This document shows, piece by piece, positions 14,744 to 24,137 of a stretch of DNA of 26,805 nt. Source of the stretch: Cellvibrionales bacterium (GTDB taxonomy: Bacteria > Pseudomonadota > Gammaproteobacteria > Pseudomonadales > UBA7434). A program made the position numbers and the translations under genes. The stretch's first letter is position 1, and each line of letters starts with the position of its first letter. The stretch lies in contig JABIQF010000098.1 in the NCBI GenBank assembly GCA_018668095.1, positions 1 to 26,805 on the forward strand, read 5' to 3'. A model generated the notes under the pieces. That model worked only from the letters and a program-made list of their open reading frames with translations. It searched no databases and had not been told where the DNA came from.

Positions 14744-16879
14744 TTACGATTCATCCGCTTCCGAATCCGCTGAAGTTTCTGCCGCTGCTGGAGTGGCTTC
14801 TTCTAACTCTTTCATACTGAGTTTAATGCGACCGCGTTGGTCAACATCCAGTACTTTCACCTTAACAACTTGGCCTTCTTCAAGCACATCTGTCACTTTC
14901 TCAATTCGCTCGCTAGAGATTTGAGAAATATGCAGTAAGCCATCTTTACCCGGCAAGATGCTAATAAACGCACCAAAATCAACAATACGCTCTACTTTAC
15001 CTTCGTAGACAGCACCGACTTCAGCTTCAGCAGTAATGCTTTCTACCATGGCAACAGCCGCATCGCGTGAGGCTTTGTCTTTACCGTAAATGCGGATAGT
15101 ACCGTCATCGTCGATATCAACAGTCGCGCCAGTTTCTTCAGTAATCGAACGGATAGTTGCACCGCCTTTACCAATAACATCACGAATTTTATCAGTGTCA
15201 ATTTTAAAGGCACTCATGCTTGGTGCATTTTCTGATAACTCAGTACGCGCTTCTGCAATCACTTCATTCATTTCAGCAAGAATATGTAAACGTGCTGCTA
15301 ACGCTTGGTTAAGCGCAATTTCCATGATTTCTTCGTTAATGCCTTCAATCTTAATATCCATTTGCAATGCAGTGATACCGTTAGATGAACCGGCCACTTT
15401 AAAGTCCATATCACCAAGATGATCTTCATCACCCAAGATATCAGTCAATACTGCAAACTTTTCGCCTTCTTTAACAAGACCCATCGCAATACCAGCAATC
15501 GGTGCTTTTAATGGTACGCCAGCATCCATCATCGCCAAGCTACTACCACAGACTGAAGCCATTGATGAAGAACCGTTAGACTCTGTAATTTCAGAGACAA
15601 CACGAACCGTATAAGGGAAAGACTCGGCATCAGGCATCATGGCTAATACGCCACGCTTAGCTAAACGACCATGACCAATCTCACGACGGCCAACAGGACC
15701 AACACGGCCCGCTTCGCCTACAGAGTATGATGGGAAGTTGTAATGGAATAAGAAGTTATCTTTGTAACTGCCTTCCAATGCGTCGATGATTTGAGAATCA
15801 CGAACTGAACCCAACGTAGTTACAACCAATGCCTGCGTTTCACCACGTGTAAACAATGCTGAACCGTGTGCTTTTGGTAAAACACCCACTTGCATAGATA
15901 ACGGACGAACTGTTTTCGTATCACGGCCATCAATACGCGGCTCATGATTAACAATACGCTGGCGAACAATATTTTTTTCGATTTTCGAGAATAACTCGCG
16001 AACAGTATCAGAATTTGTGTCGCTATCTTCACCCGCAAACTGCTCTAACGCACGATCGCGAATAGTGCCAACTTGCTCATAACGATCCGCTTTTTCAGTA
16101 ATCTGATAAGCCGTACCAAGGTCAGCACTTACTGCCGCACTTAGACCGTCATAAAGTTCTTGGTCAATAGCAGGTGCTGCCCAATCCCAAATGGGTTTAG
16201 CTGCATCAGCCGCTAATGATTTAACCGCTTCGATAACCACTTGCATTTCTTGATGCGCAAATAAAACCGCACCTAGCATAGTATCTTCGCTTAATTCTTT
16301 CGCTTCTGACTCAACCATTAATACTGCATCAGCAGTACCGGCTACAACCATGTTCAATGCAGACGTTTCTAATGTTGAGTAAGTTGGGTTTAATAAATAC
16401 CCTTCTTCTTCTGTATAGCCAACGCGTGCGCCGCCAATAGGACCATTAAAAGGTACGCCAGAAATTGATAACGCCGCAGAGGTACCAATCATTGCAGGAA
16501 TATCTGGATCAATATCATCTTGAGCCGAGATAACCATACAAATAACTTGTACTTCGTTTTTGAAACCATTGGGAAACAAAGGACGAATAGGTCTATCGAT
16601 TAAGCGTGAAGTTAGCGTTTCTTTTTCAGAAGGACGCGCTTCGCGCTTAAAGAAACCACCAGGTATTTTACCGGCAGCGTAAGTTTTTTCTGTGTAGTGC
16701 ACAGACAATGGGAAAAAATCTTGCCCAGGTTTTGCCTTTTTGGCGCCAACGACAGTACAAAGCACAACAGTTTCATCCATTGTGACTAAAACAGCACCCG
16801 ATGCTTGACGAGCCACTCGACCTGTTTCTAAAGTAACCGTGTGATTACCGTATTGAAATTGTTTAATTACCGGATTCAC
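14744..16879 (-). CDS. pnp: Polynucleotide phosphorylase Pnp
   Basis: 3'-to-5' phosphorolytic exoribonuclease and degradosome component. The start is taken as GTG at 16879, which gives 711 residues, the same as E. coli, starting [19 protein letters not shown] after the initiator. The upstream ATG at 16897 contains the GGAGG ribosome site (16887-16891, seven bases before the GTG) and is not the start. Two RNase PH-like domains are followed by KH ([15 protein letters not shown]) and S1 ([15 protein letters not shown]) RNA-binding domains. The catalytic aspartates are in [14 protein letters not shown]. It is the last gene of the operon, after rpsO, with a hairpin in between that may be an RNase III/processing site as in E. 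coli. Confidence 0.97.
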   Translation of the reverse strand: MNPVIKQFQYGNHTVTLETGRVARQASGAVLVTMDETVVLCTVVGAKKAKPGQDFFPLSVHYTEKTYAAGKIPGGFFKREARPSEKETLTSRLIDRPIRPLFPNGFKNEVQVICMVISAQDDIDPDIPAMIGTSAALSISGVPFNGPIGGARVGYTEEEGYLLNPTYSTLETSALNMVVAGTADAVLMVESEAKELSEDTMLGAVLFAHQEMQVVIEAVKSLAADAAKPIWDWAAPAIDQELYDGLSAAVSADLGTAYQITEKADRYEQVGTIRDRALEQFAGEDSDTNSDTVRELFSKIEKNIVRQRIVNHEPRIDGRDTKTVRPLSMQVGVLPKAHGSALFTRGETQALVVTTLGSVRDSQIIDALEGSYKDNFLFHYNFPSYSVGEAGRVGPVGRREIGHGRLAKRGVLAMMPDAESFPYTVRVVSEITESNGSSSMASVCGSSLAMMDAGVPLKAPIAGIAMGLVKEGEKFAVLTDILGDEDHLGDMDFKVAGSSNGITALQMDIKIEGINEEIMEIALNQALAARLHILAEMNEVIAEARTELSENAPSMSAFKIDTDKIRDVIGKGGATIRSITEETGATVDIDDDGTIRIYGKDKASRDAAVAMVESITAEAEVGAVYEGKVERIVDFGAFISILPGKDGLLHISQISSERIEKVTDVLEEGQVVKVKVLDVDQRGRIKLSMKELEEATPAAAETSADSEADES

Positions 16880-16909
16880 TAGAAATCCTCCATCCAATTC
16901 TAAAATAAT

Positions 16910-16936
16910 GGAGCCATAATGTTGCCATCAGGCTCC
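16910..16936 (-). promoter_or_regulatory. Hairpin in the rpsO-pnp spacer
   Basis: On the - strand GGAGCC (16936-16931) pairs with GGCTCC (16915-16910). Inside the loop, ATG-GCAA-CAT can close a GNRA-type tetraloop. It lies between the rpsO stop and the pnp ribosome site, where E. coli has an RNase III-cleaved hairpin used in pnp autocontrol. No strong U tract follows, so processing is more likely than termination. Confidence 0.45.
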
Positions 16937-16962
16937 GACAATAATGCCTAACTCAAATCGGA

Positions 16963-17232
16963 TTAACGACGTAAGCCTAAACGCTTAATTAATTCTGCGT
17001 ATCGAGCCGCATCTGTGCTCTTTAAATAGTCCAACAACTTTCTTCGCTGATTAACCATGCGAATAAGACCACGACGTGAATGGTGATCTTTTTTGTGGTC
17101 GCCGAAATGTTCCTGCAATTTATTAATATTTGCAGTCAATAACGCCACTTGTACTTCTGATGAGCCTGTATCGCTTTCATCACGTTGATAATCTTTAACA
17201 ATTGCTAATTTATCTGCTGGGCTTAATGCCAT
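16963..17232 (-). CDS. rpsO: 30S ribosomal protein S15 RpsO
   Basis: Primary 16S rRNA-binding protein of the small subunit central domain. The 89 residues equal E. coli S15 in length. Conserved [14 protein letters not shown], the rRNA-contacting DHHSRRGL, and the C-terminal [12 protein letters not shown] are present. The start ATG at 17232 has AGAGG nine bases upstream. The leader can fold into a pseudoknot that reaches the ribosome site, suggesting autoregulation by S15. It lies between truB and pnp as in E. coli. Confidence 0.98.
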   Translation of the reverse strand: MALSPADKLAIVKDYQRDESDTGSSEVQVALLTANINKLQEHFGDHKKDHHSRRGLIRMVNQRRKLLDYLKSTDAARYAELIKRLGLRR

Positions 17233-17240
17233 GATCTTAT

Positions 17241-17295
17241 ACCTCTAAAATGTGCGAAAAAATAAATGGCCTGTCCGCGCACATTTACAGACAGG
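17241..17295 (-). promoter_or_regulatory. rpsO leader pseudoknot (S15 autoregulatory element)
   Basis: On the - strand CCTGTCTG (17295-17288) pairs with CGGACAGG (17277-17270), an 8-bp stem with one G-U. The 10-nt loop contains AAATGTGCG (17286-17278), which is perfectly complementary to CGCACATTT (17256-17248) directly before the AGAGG ribosome site (17246-17242). This is an H-type pseudoknot at the rpsO start, the arrangement used in E. coli for translational repression by S15. The first hairpin followed by ATTTATTTTTT could also act as a truB terminator. Confidence 0.75.
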
Positions 17296-17318
17296 TCAAA
17301 ATAAAAATTAATAAAAAA

Positions 17319-18251
17319 CTAAACGACTAATCGTTTTGGTGCGACGAGTCCATCGTCATTTATTTCACCAATACCAATAAATTCGCCCGCTTCCAAATTC
17401 AACTTAACGATTCCACTTAACGGCGCACCGGATACTTGTACAGGCTGACCTCTGCGCAAATAAAACCCGCTAGACTCATCAAGTGTTACCGTAGGAATAT
17501 GCGCCAAAGCAAAATCTAAAGGCTTTAACAACTTATCCATTTCTTCAAACTGATCGTCTTGCTTAAGCTCTCGCAAGTTTTCAATCGACACCGCTTCGGG
17601 CTCAACAAATGGACCTGACTGCACACGACGTAAAGCACAGACGTATCCACCCACTCCTAACTTATCGCCTAAGTCCGACGCCACAGTGCGAATATAAGTT
17701 CCTTTACTCACACTGAGTAAAACGTCGACTTCTACTTCAGGACGATCAGCACCAAAACTACGAAACGCTGTCATTTCAATATGGTCGATACGAATATCGC
17801 GACTTGGACGTTCAACTTCTTCGCCCTTGCGTGCCAGCTTATAAAGCCGCTCGCCTTTATGCTTTAGCGCCGAATACATTGGCGGTATTTGTTGCTGCTC
17901 GCCTTTAAACGTCATCAACATTTCTAATACTTGTTGCTCCGTCAACCCTGACGCATCTGCAACGGGAGTAATTTCACCGGCGGCGTCATCGGTTGTACTT
18001 TTAGCACCTAACACAAACGTACTGGTATACGTTTTATCTGCATTTAATAAAAACTGCGAGAACTTAGTTGCTTCACCAAAACACAGCGGTAATACACCTG
18101 TCGCTAATGGATCTAAGCTACCGGTATGCCCTGCTTTAGCTGCAAAAAAAATCCGCTTACATTCTTGCAAAGCACCATTGGAGCTTACACCTAACGGTTT
18201 ATCGAGAACCAAAATACCGTTCACTAACCGTCCGCGTCTTGTTCTTCCCAC
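17319..18251 (-). CDS. truB: tRNA pseudouridine-55 synthase TruB
   Basis: Isomerises U55 in the T-loop of tRNAs. The start is set at GTG 18251, giving 310 residues beginning GRTRRGRLVNGILVLDKP after the initiator, which aligns with E. coli TruB (314). An ATG at 18305 would lie inside rbfA and add an unconserved leader. The catalytic Asp is in GHTGSLDPLATG (D47), with further conserved motifs DKTY and KGTYIR, and a C-terminal PUA-like region. The gene follows rbfA by 22 bp. Confidence 0.95.
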   Translation of the reverse strand: MGRTRRGRLVNGILVLDKPLGVSSNGALQECKRIFFAAKAGHTGSLDPLATGVLPLCFGEATKFSQFLLNADKTYTSTFVLGAKSTTDDAAGEITPVADASGLTEQQVLEMLMTFKGEQQQIPPMYSALKHKGERLYKLARKGEEVERPSRDIRIDHIEMTAFRSFGADRPEVEVDVLLSVSKGTYIRTVASDLGDKLGVGGYVCALRRVQSGPFVEPEAVSIENLRELKQDDQFEEMDKLLKPLDFALAHIPTVTLDESSGFYLRRGQPVQVSGAPLSGIVKLNLEAGEFIGIGEINDDGLVAPKRLVV

Positions 18252-18273
18252 TTCAACTGCCCTGCAATTAACG

Positions 18274-18639
18274 CTATGATTTATCGCCGTATAAGGCGCG
18301 ATCAATCAGATTTGATAAATGCTCACCTGTGCGAACGCTTTCATCAAAGTAAAATTTTAATTTAGGCGTAGACCGCATAGTATGCTGAGCCGCCACCTGA
18401 CTGCGAATAAAACCTGCAGCACCATTTAATACTTCGATGGCCTCCTTTGCATCTTCCGCCGTTTCCTTATCAAGAAAGGTGACGTAAATTTTTGCATTCG
18501 ACATATCACGACTCACCACTACCGCATTCACGTTAGGATGAGAGACGCGCGGGTCTCGTAATTCTTTTTGCAACAATGAAGCTACTTCACGTTTAATAAA
18601 GTCAGCAACACGGTCTGAGCGATTATACTCTTTTGGCAT
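18274..18639 (-). CDS. rbfA: Ribosome-binding factor A RbfA
   Basis: KH-like factor needed for late 30S maturation and 16S 5'-end processing, and for cold adaptation. The ATG at 18639 begins MPKEYNRSDRVADFI, matching E. coli MAKEFGRPQRVAQ; a GTG at 18657 is possible but adds six unconserved residues and contains the GAGGG ribosome site. From ATG the protein is 121 residues. ELRDPRV and NAKIYVTFLD are characteristic. The spacing from ribosome site to ATG is short (4 bases). Confidence 0.95.
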   Translation of the reverse strand: MPKEYNRSDRVADFIKREVASLLQKELRDPRVSHPNVNAVVVSRDMSNAKIYVTFLDKETAEDAKEAIEVLNGAAGFIRSQVAAQHTMRSTPKLKFYFDESVRTGEHLSNLIDRALYGDKS

Positions 18640-18689
18640 AACGCCCTCTTGAATCACATAGGATGTTTTTTTTCATTATCACAAACAGC

Positions 18690-21401
18690 TTATAAACTTC
18701 TTGCAACTTCATGCATATCAAACACTTCAATCTTATCGCCAGCTTTAACATCGAGATAATCTTTAACGCCAATACCACACTCAGTGCCGCTTCGAACTTC
18801 ACTGACATCGTCTTTAAAGCGACGCAATGAATCGAGCTCACCTTCATGAATAACCACGTTATCGCGTAAAACACGAATCGGCTTATTACGTGAAACTGAA
18901 CCTTCGACAACCATGCAACCAGCAACCAAACCAAATTTAGGCGACTTAAAGACATCGCGTACTTCGGCAGTACCAAGAATCTCTTCTCGCATTTCTGGTG
19001 GCAACATTCCAGACAATGCATCTTTTACATCATCAAGTAAGTTATAAATAATACTGTAATAACGAATTTCTAATGCTTCTTTCTCTGCCGCTTTACGTGC
19101 AGTCGCATCAGCGCGCACATTAAAACCAAAGATAACTGAGCTAGTGGTTGCAGCAAGATTTACATCGGCTTCAGCAATTGCACCTACACCGCTTGAAATA
19201 ATATTCACTTCAACTTCATCGTTACCAATATCTGCCAGCGATGAAATAATCGCTTCAACAGAACCACGAACATCAGCTTTAACAATAACATTAAGCGTTT
19301 TCTTCTGATCAGATTCAAAGCTTGCGAAAATATTATCTAAATTCGCTTTTTGCTGACGAGAGAATTTAACTTCACGTTCTTTTTGTCGACGTACATCAAC
19401 AACTTCACGCGCTTTACGCTCATCTTTTACAACTAAAAGATCATCACCAGCATTAGGTGTTCCATCTAACCCTAAAATCTCTACAGGAATAGAAGGACCC
19501 GCCGCTTCAATCAAAGCACCACGCTCGTCGGTCATATTTCTTACGCGACCAAACTGTGTGCCAGCAAGAACGTAATCGCCATTTTTAAGCGTACCTTCTT
19601 GCACTAACACCGAAGCGATATTACCGCGACCTTTATCGAGTCGAGATTCAATAACAACACCTTTAGCTGCTACATTCACTGGCGCTGTTAGCTCTAACAT
19701 TTCTGCCTGAAGTGACAACGCATCTAACAATTTATCTATGCCTTCACCAGTATGTGCAGACAATGGAATAAATTGCGTATCACCGCCCCACTCTTCAGGT
19801 ACAACTTCTTGCGCAACTAATTCATTCTTAACGCGCTCTAAATCGGCACCTTCTTTATCAATTTTATTGATCGCAACAACCAAAGGCACTTCTGCAGCAT
19901 GAGCATGCTGAACGGCTTCTATGGTTTGTGGCATAACGCCATCATCAGCAGCAACTACTAATACGACAATATCAGTACACTTGGCACCACGTGCACGCAT
20001 GGCTGTAAAAGCCGCGTGACCGGGTGTATCAAGAAAACTAATAACACCGTTATTGGTTTCAACATGATAAGCACCAATGTGCTGAGTAATACCGCCGGCT
20101 TCGCCGCTGGCAACGCGTGACTCACGAATATAATCTAACAGCGATGTTTTACCGTGATCAACGTGGCCCATAACAGTAACAACAGGCGGTCTTGATTCGT
20201 CACCGCTAGCATCATCTGTTAATTCTTCAGTCAACGCTGCAATCAATGCATTCTCAACTTCATCTTCACTGACAAGACGATAAGAATGACCTAACTCTTC
20301 AACTAAGAGAACAGCTGTCTCTTGATCAATCGCTTGATTAATCGTCGACATAACGCCTAATTTCATTAGCTCTTTAATTAACACATGCGCCTTAACGGCC
20401 ATCTGCTGTGCTAAATCACCAACAGTAATCGATTCAGTAATAGCGACTTCATGAACGATACGCTCGGTAGGCTGTTTAAATCCTTGACGACTATGCGCTT
20501 GCAATACCTTACGACTACCCATGCCAACAAAAGACGGATTGTCTTCTGGCATGAACTCATCAACTCTTACATTTTGGCCACGATTTTTACCGCGCTGCTT
20601 GGCTGTCTTTTTACTCTTGCCCGCTTTTCTTCGAGGCTCATCTTCATCTTTCGTAGCGGTTGGTGCCGCTTTAAAATGTTTAGGTGCAGCAGCGGGTTTA
20701 TCTTTCGCTGTTTGTACCGCTTGCTTTTTGGCAAGCTCTTCTGATTTTACACGCGCCGCATCTTCTGCTTTTGCTCGAGCTGCCGCACTGCGACGCTCTT
20801 TCTCTGCTACTTCTTGCTCTTTACGCTTAGTCGCCGCACGTTGGCGTAACTCTTCAGCATCAAAAGGATCCAGACGACGACCTGGGGCCGGCGCAGGAAC
20901 AGGTGCAGCCTCAACTTCAACCTCAGGAATCTCTACAACTTCTTCTACAGCGAATTCTTCAACTTCAACGACAGGCTCTTCAGCAACAATAGTTTCTTCA
21001 ACCACTGTTTCTTCAGGTGCCGCTTCAACACTTACCTCAACTGGATCAATAGTCGGCAGCTCTTCAGTGTCGACAACAGCTTCAGGTAACTCTTCAACAA
21101 CGACTTCATCGCGTTTTACATAGGTACGTCTTTTACGTACTTCGACCGAAACTGTTTTTCGACCTTGACCGGCTGCTTTAACCGTTCCTAATGTTTTACG
21201 CTTTAAAGTAATTCTTTTTGGCGCAGCAGTACTCACACCATGACTACTCTTCAGATGTGTAAGTAAACGTTGCTTATCTTCGTCCGAAACGAATTGATCA
21301 CCAGATTCATGATCGAGGCCAGCCTCTTTCATCTGCGATAGCAAACGATCAACTGAAGCACCTACTGTTTTAGCGAGTTGACTAACTGTCACTTCCGCCA
21401 T
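18690..21401 (-). CDS. infB: Translation initiation factor IF-2
   Basis: GTPase that brings fMet-tRNA to the 30S subunit and drives subunit joining. The 903-residue protein (E. coli 890) has an N-terminal IF2N domain (about 1-50), a long linker, the G domain with G1 GHVDHGKT (412-419), G3 DTPGH (458-462) and G4 NKID (512-515), then the beta-barrel and C-terminal fMet-binding domains. The linker has an unusual acidic Glu/Val-rich low-complexity stretch (about 98-168), then an Ala/Lys/Arg-rich charged helix and a basic segment. The ribosome site AGGGGGA is seven bases before the ATG. Downstream of nusA by 39 bp. Confidence 0.98.
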   Translation of the reverse strand: MAEVTVSQLAKTVGASVDRLLSQMKEAGLDHESGDQFVSDEDKQRLLTHLKSSHGVSTAAPKRITLKRKTLGTVKAAGQGRKTVSVEVRKRRTYVKRDEVVVEELPEAVVDTEELPTIDPVEVSVEAAPEETVVEETIVAEEPVVEVEEFAVEEVVEIPEVEVEAAPVPAPAPGRRLDPFDAEELRQRAATKRKEQEVAEKERRSAAARAKAEDAARVKSEELAKKQAVQTAKDKPAAAPKHFKAAPTATKDEDEPRRKAGKSKKTAKQRGKNRGQNVRVDEFMPEDNPSFVGMGSRKVLQAHSRQGFKQPTERIVHEVAITESITVGDLAQQMAVKAHVLIKELMKLGVMSTINQAIDQETAVLLVEELGHSYRLVSEDEVENALIAALTEELTDDASGDESRPPVVTVMGHVDHGKTSLLDYIRESRVASGEAGGITQHIGAYHVETNNGVISFLDTPGHAAFTAMRARGAKCTDIVVLVVAADDGVMPQTIEAVQHAHAAEVPLVVAINKIDKEGADLERVKNELVAQEVVPEEWGGDTQFIPLSAHTGEGIDKLLDALSLQAEMLELTAPVNVAAKGVVIESRLDKGRGNIASVLVQEGTLKNGDYVLAGTQFGRVRNMTDERGALIEAAGPSIPVEILGLDGTPNAGDDLLVVKDERKAREVVDVRRQKEREVKFSRQQKANLDNIFASFESDQKKTLNVIVKADVRGSVEAIISSLADIGNDEVEVNIISSGVGAIAEADVNLAATTSSVIFGFNVRADATARKAAEKEALEIRYYSIIYNLLDDVKDALSGMLPPEMREEILGTAEVRDVFKSPKFGLVAGCMVVEGSVSRNKPIRVLRDNVVIHEGELDSLRRFKDDVSEVRSGTECGIGVKDYLDVKAGDKIEVFDMHEVARSL

Positions 21402-21440
21402 GAACCATTCCCCCTAGTACGATTAATCGGTTGACGACGC

Positions 21441-22937
21441 TTATTCAGCAGCGTCGGCAAACCATGGCGCGCGGGCTGTCATTATCAGCTCACCGGCACG
21501 CGCCGCATCTAAATCTTCAATACCTAACAAGTCTTCAACAGCTTGCTCGGCTAAGTCTTCCATCGTGACAATACCTTTACTTGCTAAAACAAAGGCTAGA
21601 TGACGATCCATCCCTTCCATCGTTAACAAGTCTTCGGCAGGCTCACTTCCTTCTAACACTTCTTCAGAAGCAATCGCTTGAGTCAGTAACGCATCTTTTG
21701 CACGCGCGCGTAACTCTTCAGCAATTTCTTCATCAAAGCCTTCAATATTAACCATCTCTTCGAGCGGCACATAAGCCACTTCTTCCAAGCTAGTAAAACC
21801 TTCTTCAACAAGCACTAAAGAAACATCTTCATCAATCCCTAAGGCTTGTACGAAAATATCAACCAATCGGCCTGCTTCTTCTTCACTCTTAGCAACGGCA
21901 TCTTCAGAGCTCATGACATTAATTGTCCAGCCTGTTAATTGCGAAGCCAATCTAACATTTTGTCCGTTACGACCAATTGCCTGAGCAAGATTGTCATCAC
22001 CAACGGCAACATCCATTGAGTGAGAATCTTCATCAACAATAATCGACTCAACTTCTGCCGGCGATAAAGCATTAATCGCCATTTGTGCAGGGTTGTCATC
22101 CCATAAAATAATATCGACACGCTCGTTAGCTAATTCACCCGATACTGCTTGCACACGTGAACCACGCATACCAACACAAGCACCAACAGGATCAATGCGA
22201 CCATCGTTAGTCTTAACCGCAATCTTTGCGCGTAAACCAGGATCACGTGCTGCTGCACGAATCTCTATAACTTCTTCATAAATTTCTGGTACTTCAATCG
22301 AAAACAATTCGATAAGCATTTCATTACATGCTCGACTTAGCGCCAACTGAGGGCCTCTAACGTCATCACGAATATCAGTGAGAATGGCGCGAACACGATC
22401 ACCGACACGGAAAGCTTCACGACCCACTAAATCATCACGACTCATTAAACCTTCAGCGTTATTACCTAAGTCGACAATAACGGCTTCGCGCGTCACTTTT
22501 TTAACGGTACCGCTAATTAACTCACCTAAGCGATCACGATAGGCATCAACCACTTGAGCGCGCTCGGCTTCACGAACACGCTGAACAATAACTTGCTTAG
22601 CAGTTTGTGCAGCAATGCGACCAAACTCAATATTCTCAACCTGCTCACGAAAAACATCACCAATTTGCAGCGACGCATCTTTTTCGGCAGCTTCTTCAGT
22701 CGTTAACTCAGTACCCAAAATTGACAAGTGGTCATCTGGCATCACTGTCCAACGACGAAACGTTACGTAATCGCCTGTCTCGCGATCAATAACGACCTCG
22801 ATTTCTGACTCTTCTTCATAACGCTTTTTTGTCGCTGTCGACAAAGCCATTTCAATCGCTTCAAATATAATTTCACGATCGACGCCTTTCTCGTTAGAAA
22901 CCGCATCTGCTACTAGCAAAATCTCTTTATTAATCAT
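21441..22937 (-). CDS. nusA: Transcription termination/antitermination factor NusA
   Basis: Binds RNA polymerase and nascent RNA to modulate pausing, termination and rRNA antitermination. The 498 residues (E. coli 495) show the N-terminal polymerase-binding domain (starting [18 protein letters not shown]), an S1 domain ([21 protein letters not shown]), two KH domains ([17 protein letters not shown] and [15 protein letters not shown]), and two C-terminal acidic repeats as in the alpha-CTD-binding domain of E. coli. It follows rimP by 63 bp. In E. coli NusA reduces expression of its own operon at leader terminators; the tandem terminators upstream of rimP fit that. Confidence 0.98.
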   Translation of the reverse strand: MINKEILLVADAVSNEKGVDREIIFEAIEMALSTATKKRYEEESEIEVVIDRETGDYVTFRRWTVMPDDHLSILGTELTTEEAAEKDASLQIGDVFREQVENIEFGRIAAQTAKQVIVQRVREAERAQVVDAYRDRLGELISGTVKKVTREAVIVDLGNNAEGLMSRDDLVGREAFRVGDRVRAILTDIRDDVRGPQLALSRACNEMLIELFSIEVPEIYEEVIEIRAAARDPGLRAKIAVKTNDGRIDPVGACVGMRGSRVQAVSGELANERVDIILWDDNPAQMAINALSPAEVESIIVDEDSHSMDVAVGDDNLAQAIGRNGQNVRLASQLTGWTINVMSSEDAVAKSEEEAGRLVDIFVQALGIDEDVSLVLVEEGFTSLEEVAYVPLEEMVNIEGFDEEIAEELRARAKDALLTQAIASEEVLEGSEPAEDLLTMEGMDRHLAFVLASKGIVTMEDLAEQAVEDLLGIEDLDAARAGELIMTARAPWFADAAE

Positions 22938-23000
22938 TTGCCGTGACCACTCCTAAAATCGAATTAAACATTGATATTACCCAACACTCATAAAATAAAA

Positions 23001-23459
23001 TTATTCAAACTGTGGAATCATGCTGCCTTTATCTATCGCTTCAAATGGCAGACTGTATTCATCTTCACCGTCGCGAATCAGCACTTCATCATTCTCAACG
23101 CCAGCAAGCAATCCTTTAAACTGCCTGCGGCCTTCAAATGCAAAACGTAATTTAATCTTTACAAAAAAACCGCTGTATCGAGAATACTGATCTAAAGTAA
23201 AAAACGGTCTCGACATACCCGGCGAAGATACTTCTAAACGATACTCACTGCGTATCGGATCTTCGACGTCTAACAATAATGACACTTCGCGACTCACCTT
23301 AGCGCAGTCATCCACACTTATACCGTCAGGCGACTCAATAAAAACTCTGAGCAAAGCAGCACCCGATTGCGTTTGGTATTCTAGGCCCCAAAATTCAAAA
23401 CCTAGATCAATCACGATAGGTGAAATTAATTCTTGTATCTGTGCGGTGCTTGCTGCCAA
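23001..23459 (-). CDS. rimP: Ribosome maturation factor RimP
   Basis: Assists 30S subunit assembly. The 152 residues match the family length (about 150). Recognisable motifs are LEYQ, LLRVFIESPDGISVDDCAKVS and YRLEVSSPGMSRPF. The start is TTG at 23459, with AGGAAAG just upstream (about 23465-23471). It is the first gene of the operon rimP-nusA-infB-rbfA-truB-rpsO-pnp. A roughly 400-nt leader with a structured RNA and two terminators precedes it instead of the metY or other tRNA found in E. coli and Pseudomonas. Confidence 0.96.
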   Translation of the reverse strand: MAASTAQIQELISPIVIDLGFEFWGLEYQTQSGAALLRVFIESPDGISVDDCAKVSREVSLLLDVEDPIRSEYRLEVSSPGMSRPFFTLDQYSRYSGFFVKIKLRFAFEGRRQFKGLLAGVENDEVLIRDGEDEYSLPFEAIDKGSMIPQFE

Positions 23460-23539
23460 GTTCTTTCCTACTTTTTAACGGTTAGAATCTAACGTCTAAC
23501 CTAAGTTTTAATCTGGCGAGGTCTAAATTCACCTCATCT

Positions 23540-23568
23540 AAAAACAAAAAATGGGCACAAGGCCCATT
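23540..23568 (-). terminator. Leader terminator T2 upstream of rimP
   Basis: On the - strand AATGGGC-CTTGT-GCCCATT (23568-23550) is a 7-bp stem with a 5-nt loop, followed by TTTTTGTTTTT. It lies about 80 bp before the rimP start, so transcripts must read through it. Confidence 0.8.
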
Positions 23569-23614
23569 CCAATTACCAGCACGGGGAATAGTCACCGACA
23601 GTGCTCGCAATAAT

Positions 23615-23640
23615 AAAAAGCCCCTGTTTAGGGGCTTTTT
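23615..23640 (-). terminator. Leader terminator T1 upstream of rimP
   Basis: AAAAAGCCCC-TAAACA-GGGGCTTTTT on the - strand is a symmetric, strong intrinsic terminator, about 155 bp before rimP. It ends the structured leader RNA, or attenuates the operon. Confidence 0.88.
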
Positions 23641-23858
23641 GATAATCTGTATCGGTTGGCTAACCGTTCAGTGAGAAACAACTCTCGGCACGCTACAGCC
23701 CTGTTTAGAAATTTAAATCATTTCTAAACATTAGCCGTGCTGAGATTACTCACCACAATGTCGTATTAAAAGAAGAAAAATAGACAAAGACCAGACAAAG
23801 ATCAAACCGGAATGCAGCTGCCTGCTTAGACAGCGAAGGTCGGACCCCCTAAATTTAG
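23615..23858 (-). ncRNA. Structured leader RNA / attenuator of the rimP-nusA-infB operon
   Basis: About 240 nt lie between a strong promoter and terminator T1. The centre is a nested hairpin: GTGAG/CTCAC (23671-23675 with 23749-23753), then a 12-bp stem with one bulge and one mismatch (23684-23695 with 23732-23744), then a perfect 10-bp stem TGTTTAGAAA/TTTCTAAACA (23702-23711 with 23721-23730). A small hairpin CGGTT/AACCG (23653-23666) follows. The sequence CCCTGTTTAG (+ strand) occurs both in this hairpin and in T1, allowing competing pairing. I do not recognise an Rfam family. It may be a small RNA in its own right, an attenuator sensed by NusA or cold-shock proteins, or both. Confidence 0.55.
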
Positions 23859-23864
23859 GTCGGC

Positions 23865-23893
23865 ATTATAGAGATAGCACCGTCAAGGGTCAA
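23865..23893 (-). promoter_or_regulatory. Strong sigma-70 promoter of the rimP operon
   Basis: On the - strand TTGACC (23893-23888), a 17-bp spacer and a perfect TATAAT (23870-23865) are seen. They are followed by a GC-rich discriminator GCCGACC, as in stringently controlled (ppGpp/DksA-repressed) promoters. Predicted start near 23858. Confidence 0.85.
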
Positions 23894-24010
23894 GGAAAAG
23901 GCAACGTAGACAATGGCGTCAAAAGCAATCCAGAATGAGCAAATAATAACCAAATAAGCGCATAAACCATTAATCACCGATTTATAGCTCCCTAAGCCCA
24001 TCCAAGTATC
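23894..24010. other. Spacer between divergent transcription units
   Basis: No gene or clear motif is seen here. It separates the rimP operon promoter on the - strand from the zinc-responsive genes on the + strand. Confidence 0.5.
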
Positions 24011-24060
24011 TCTAGATGCCTTTTAATATCTTTTAATAGCTCTTAATAGCTCTAAATGGC
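24011..24060. repeat. Degenerate 10-bp-period tandem repeats
   Basis: Five consecutive 10-bp units TCTAGATGCC, TTTTAATATC, TTTTAATAGC, TCTTAATAGC and TCTAAATGGC lie 27 bp upstream of the Zur-type box. The period equals one helical turn, placing the AT tracts on one DNA face, which suggests intrinsic curvature. Confidence 0.6.
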
Positions 24061-24086
24061 GATTGGGAGTAGTTTTAATCAAAAAA

Positions 24087-24104
24087 GATATGTTGTAACA
24101 TATC
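24087..24104 (+). promoter_or_regulatory. Zur-type operator upstream of the ZigA-like gene
   Basis: GATATGTTGTAACATATC is an 18-bp palindrome with perfect 8-bp arms around GT and matches the gammaproteobacterial Zur box pattern (ATGTTATAACAT core). It lies 33 bp before the ATG of a COG0523 GTPase, a classical Zur target. Repression when zinc is plentiful is inferred. Confidence 0.75.
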
Positions 24105-24137
24105 CTTTACTTCTTTAGCTCAGAGATCGCCATACAC

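Noticed and set aside
16880..16897. ATG at 16897 as the start of pnp
   Set aside because: It contains the GGAGG ribosome site of the GTG start at 16879, and the extra residues do not match PNPase; the GTG gives the standard 711 residues.
18252..18305. ATG at 18305 as the start of truB
   Set aside because: It lies within rbfA and adds 18 residues with no counterpart in TruB; GTG at 18251 fits the family length.
20451..21123. Long + strand open frames opposite infB, including a 200-residue Ser/Thr-rich one
   Set aside because: They are antisense to the Glu/Val- and Ala-rich linker of IF-2; the low-complexity composition is the complement of its GAA/GTT/GCT codons, and no ribosome site or family is visible.
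23671..23753. The nested inverted repeat as a MITE or insertion-sequence remnant
   Set aside because: No flanking target duplication or transposase trace is seen, and the element lies between a promoter and terminators on one strand, which favours an RNA structure.
23641..23858. A tRNA gene or 6S/4.5S-like RNA upstream of rimP
   Set aside because: E. coli and Pseudomonas have tRNA genes here, but no cloverleaf with a T-loop and acceptor stem could be fitted, and the 5' and 3' ends do not pair as in 6S RNA. The structured leader interpretation was kept instead.
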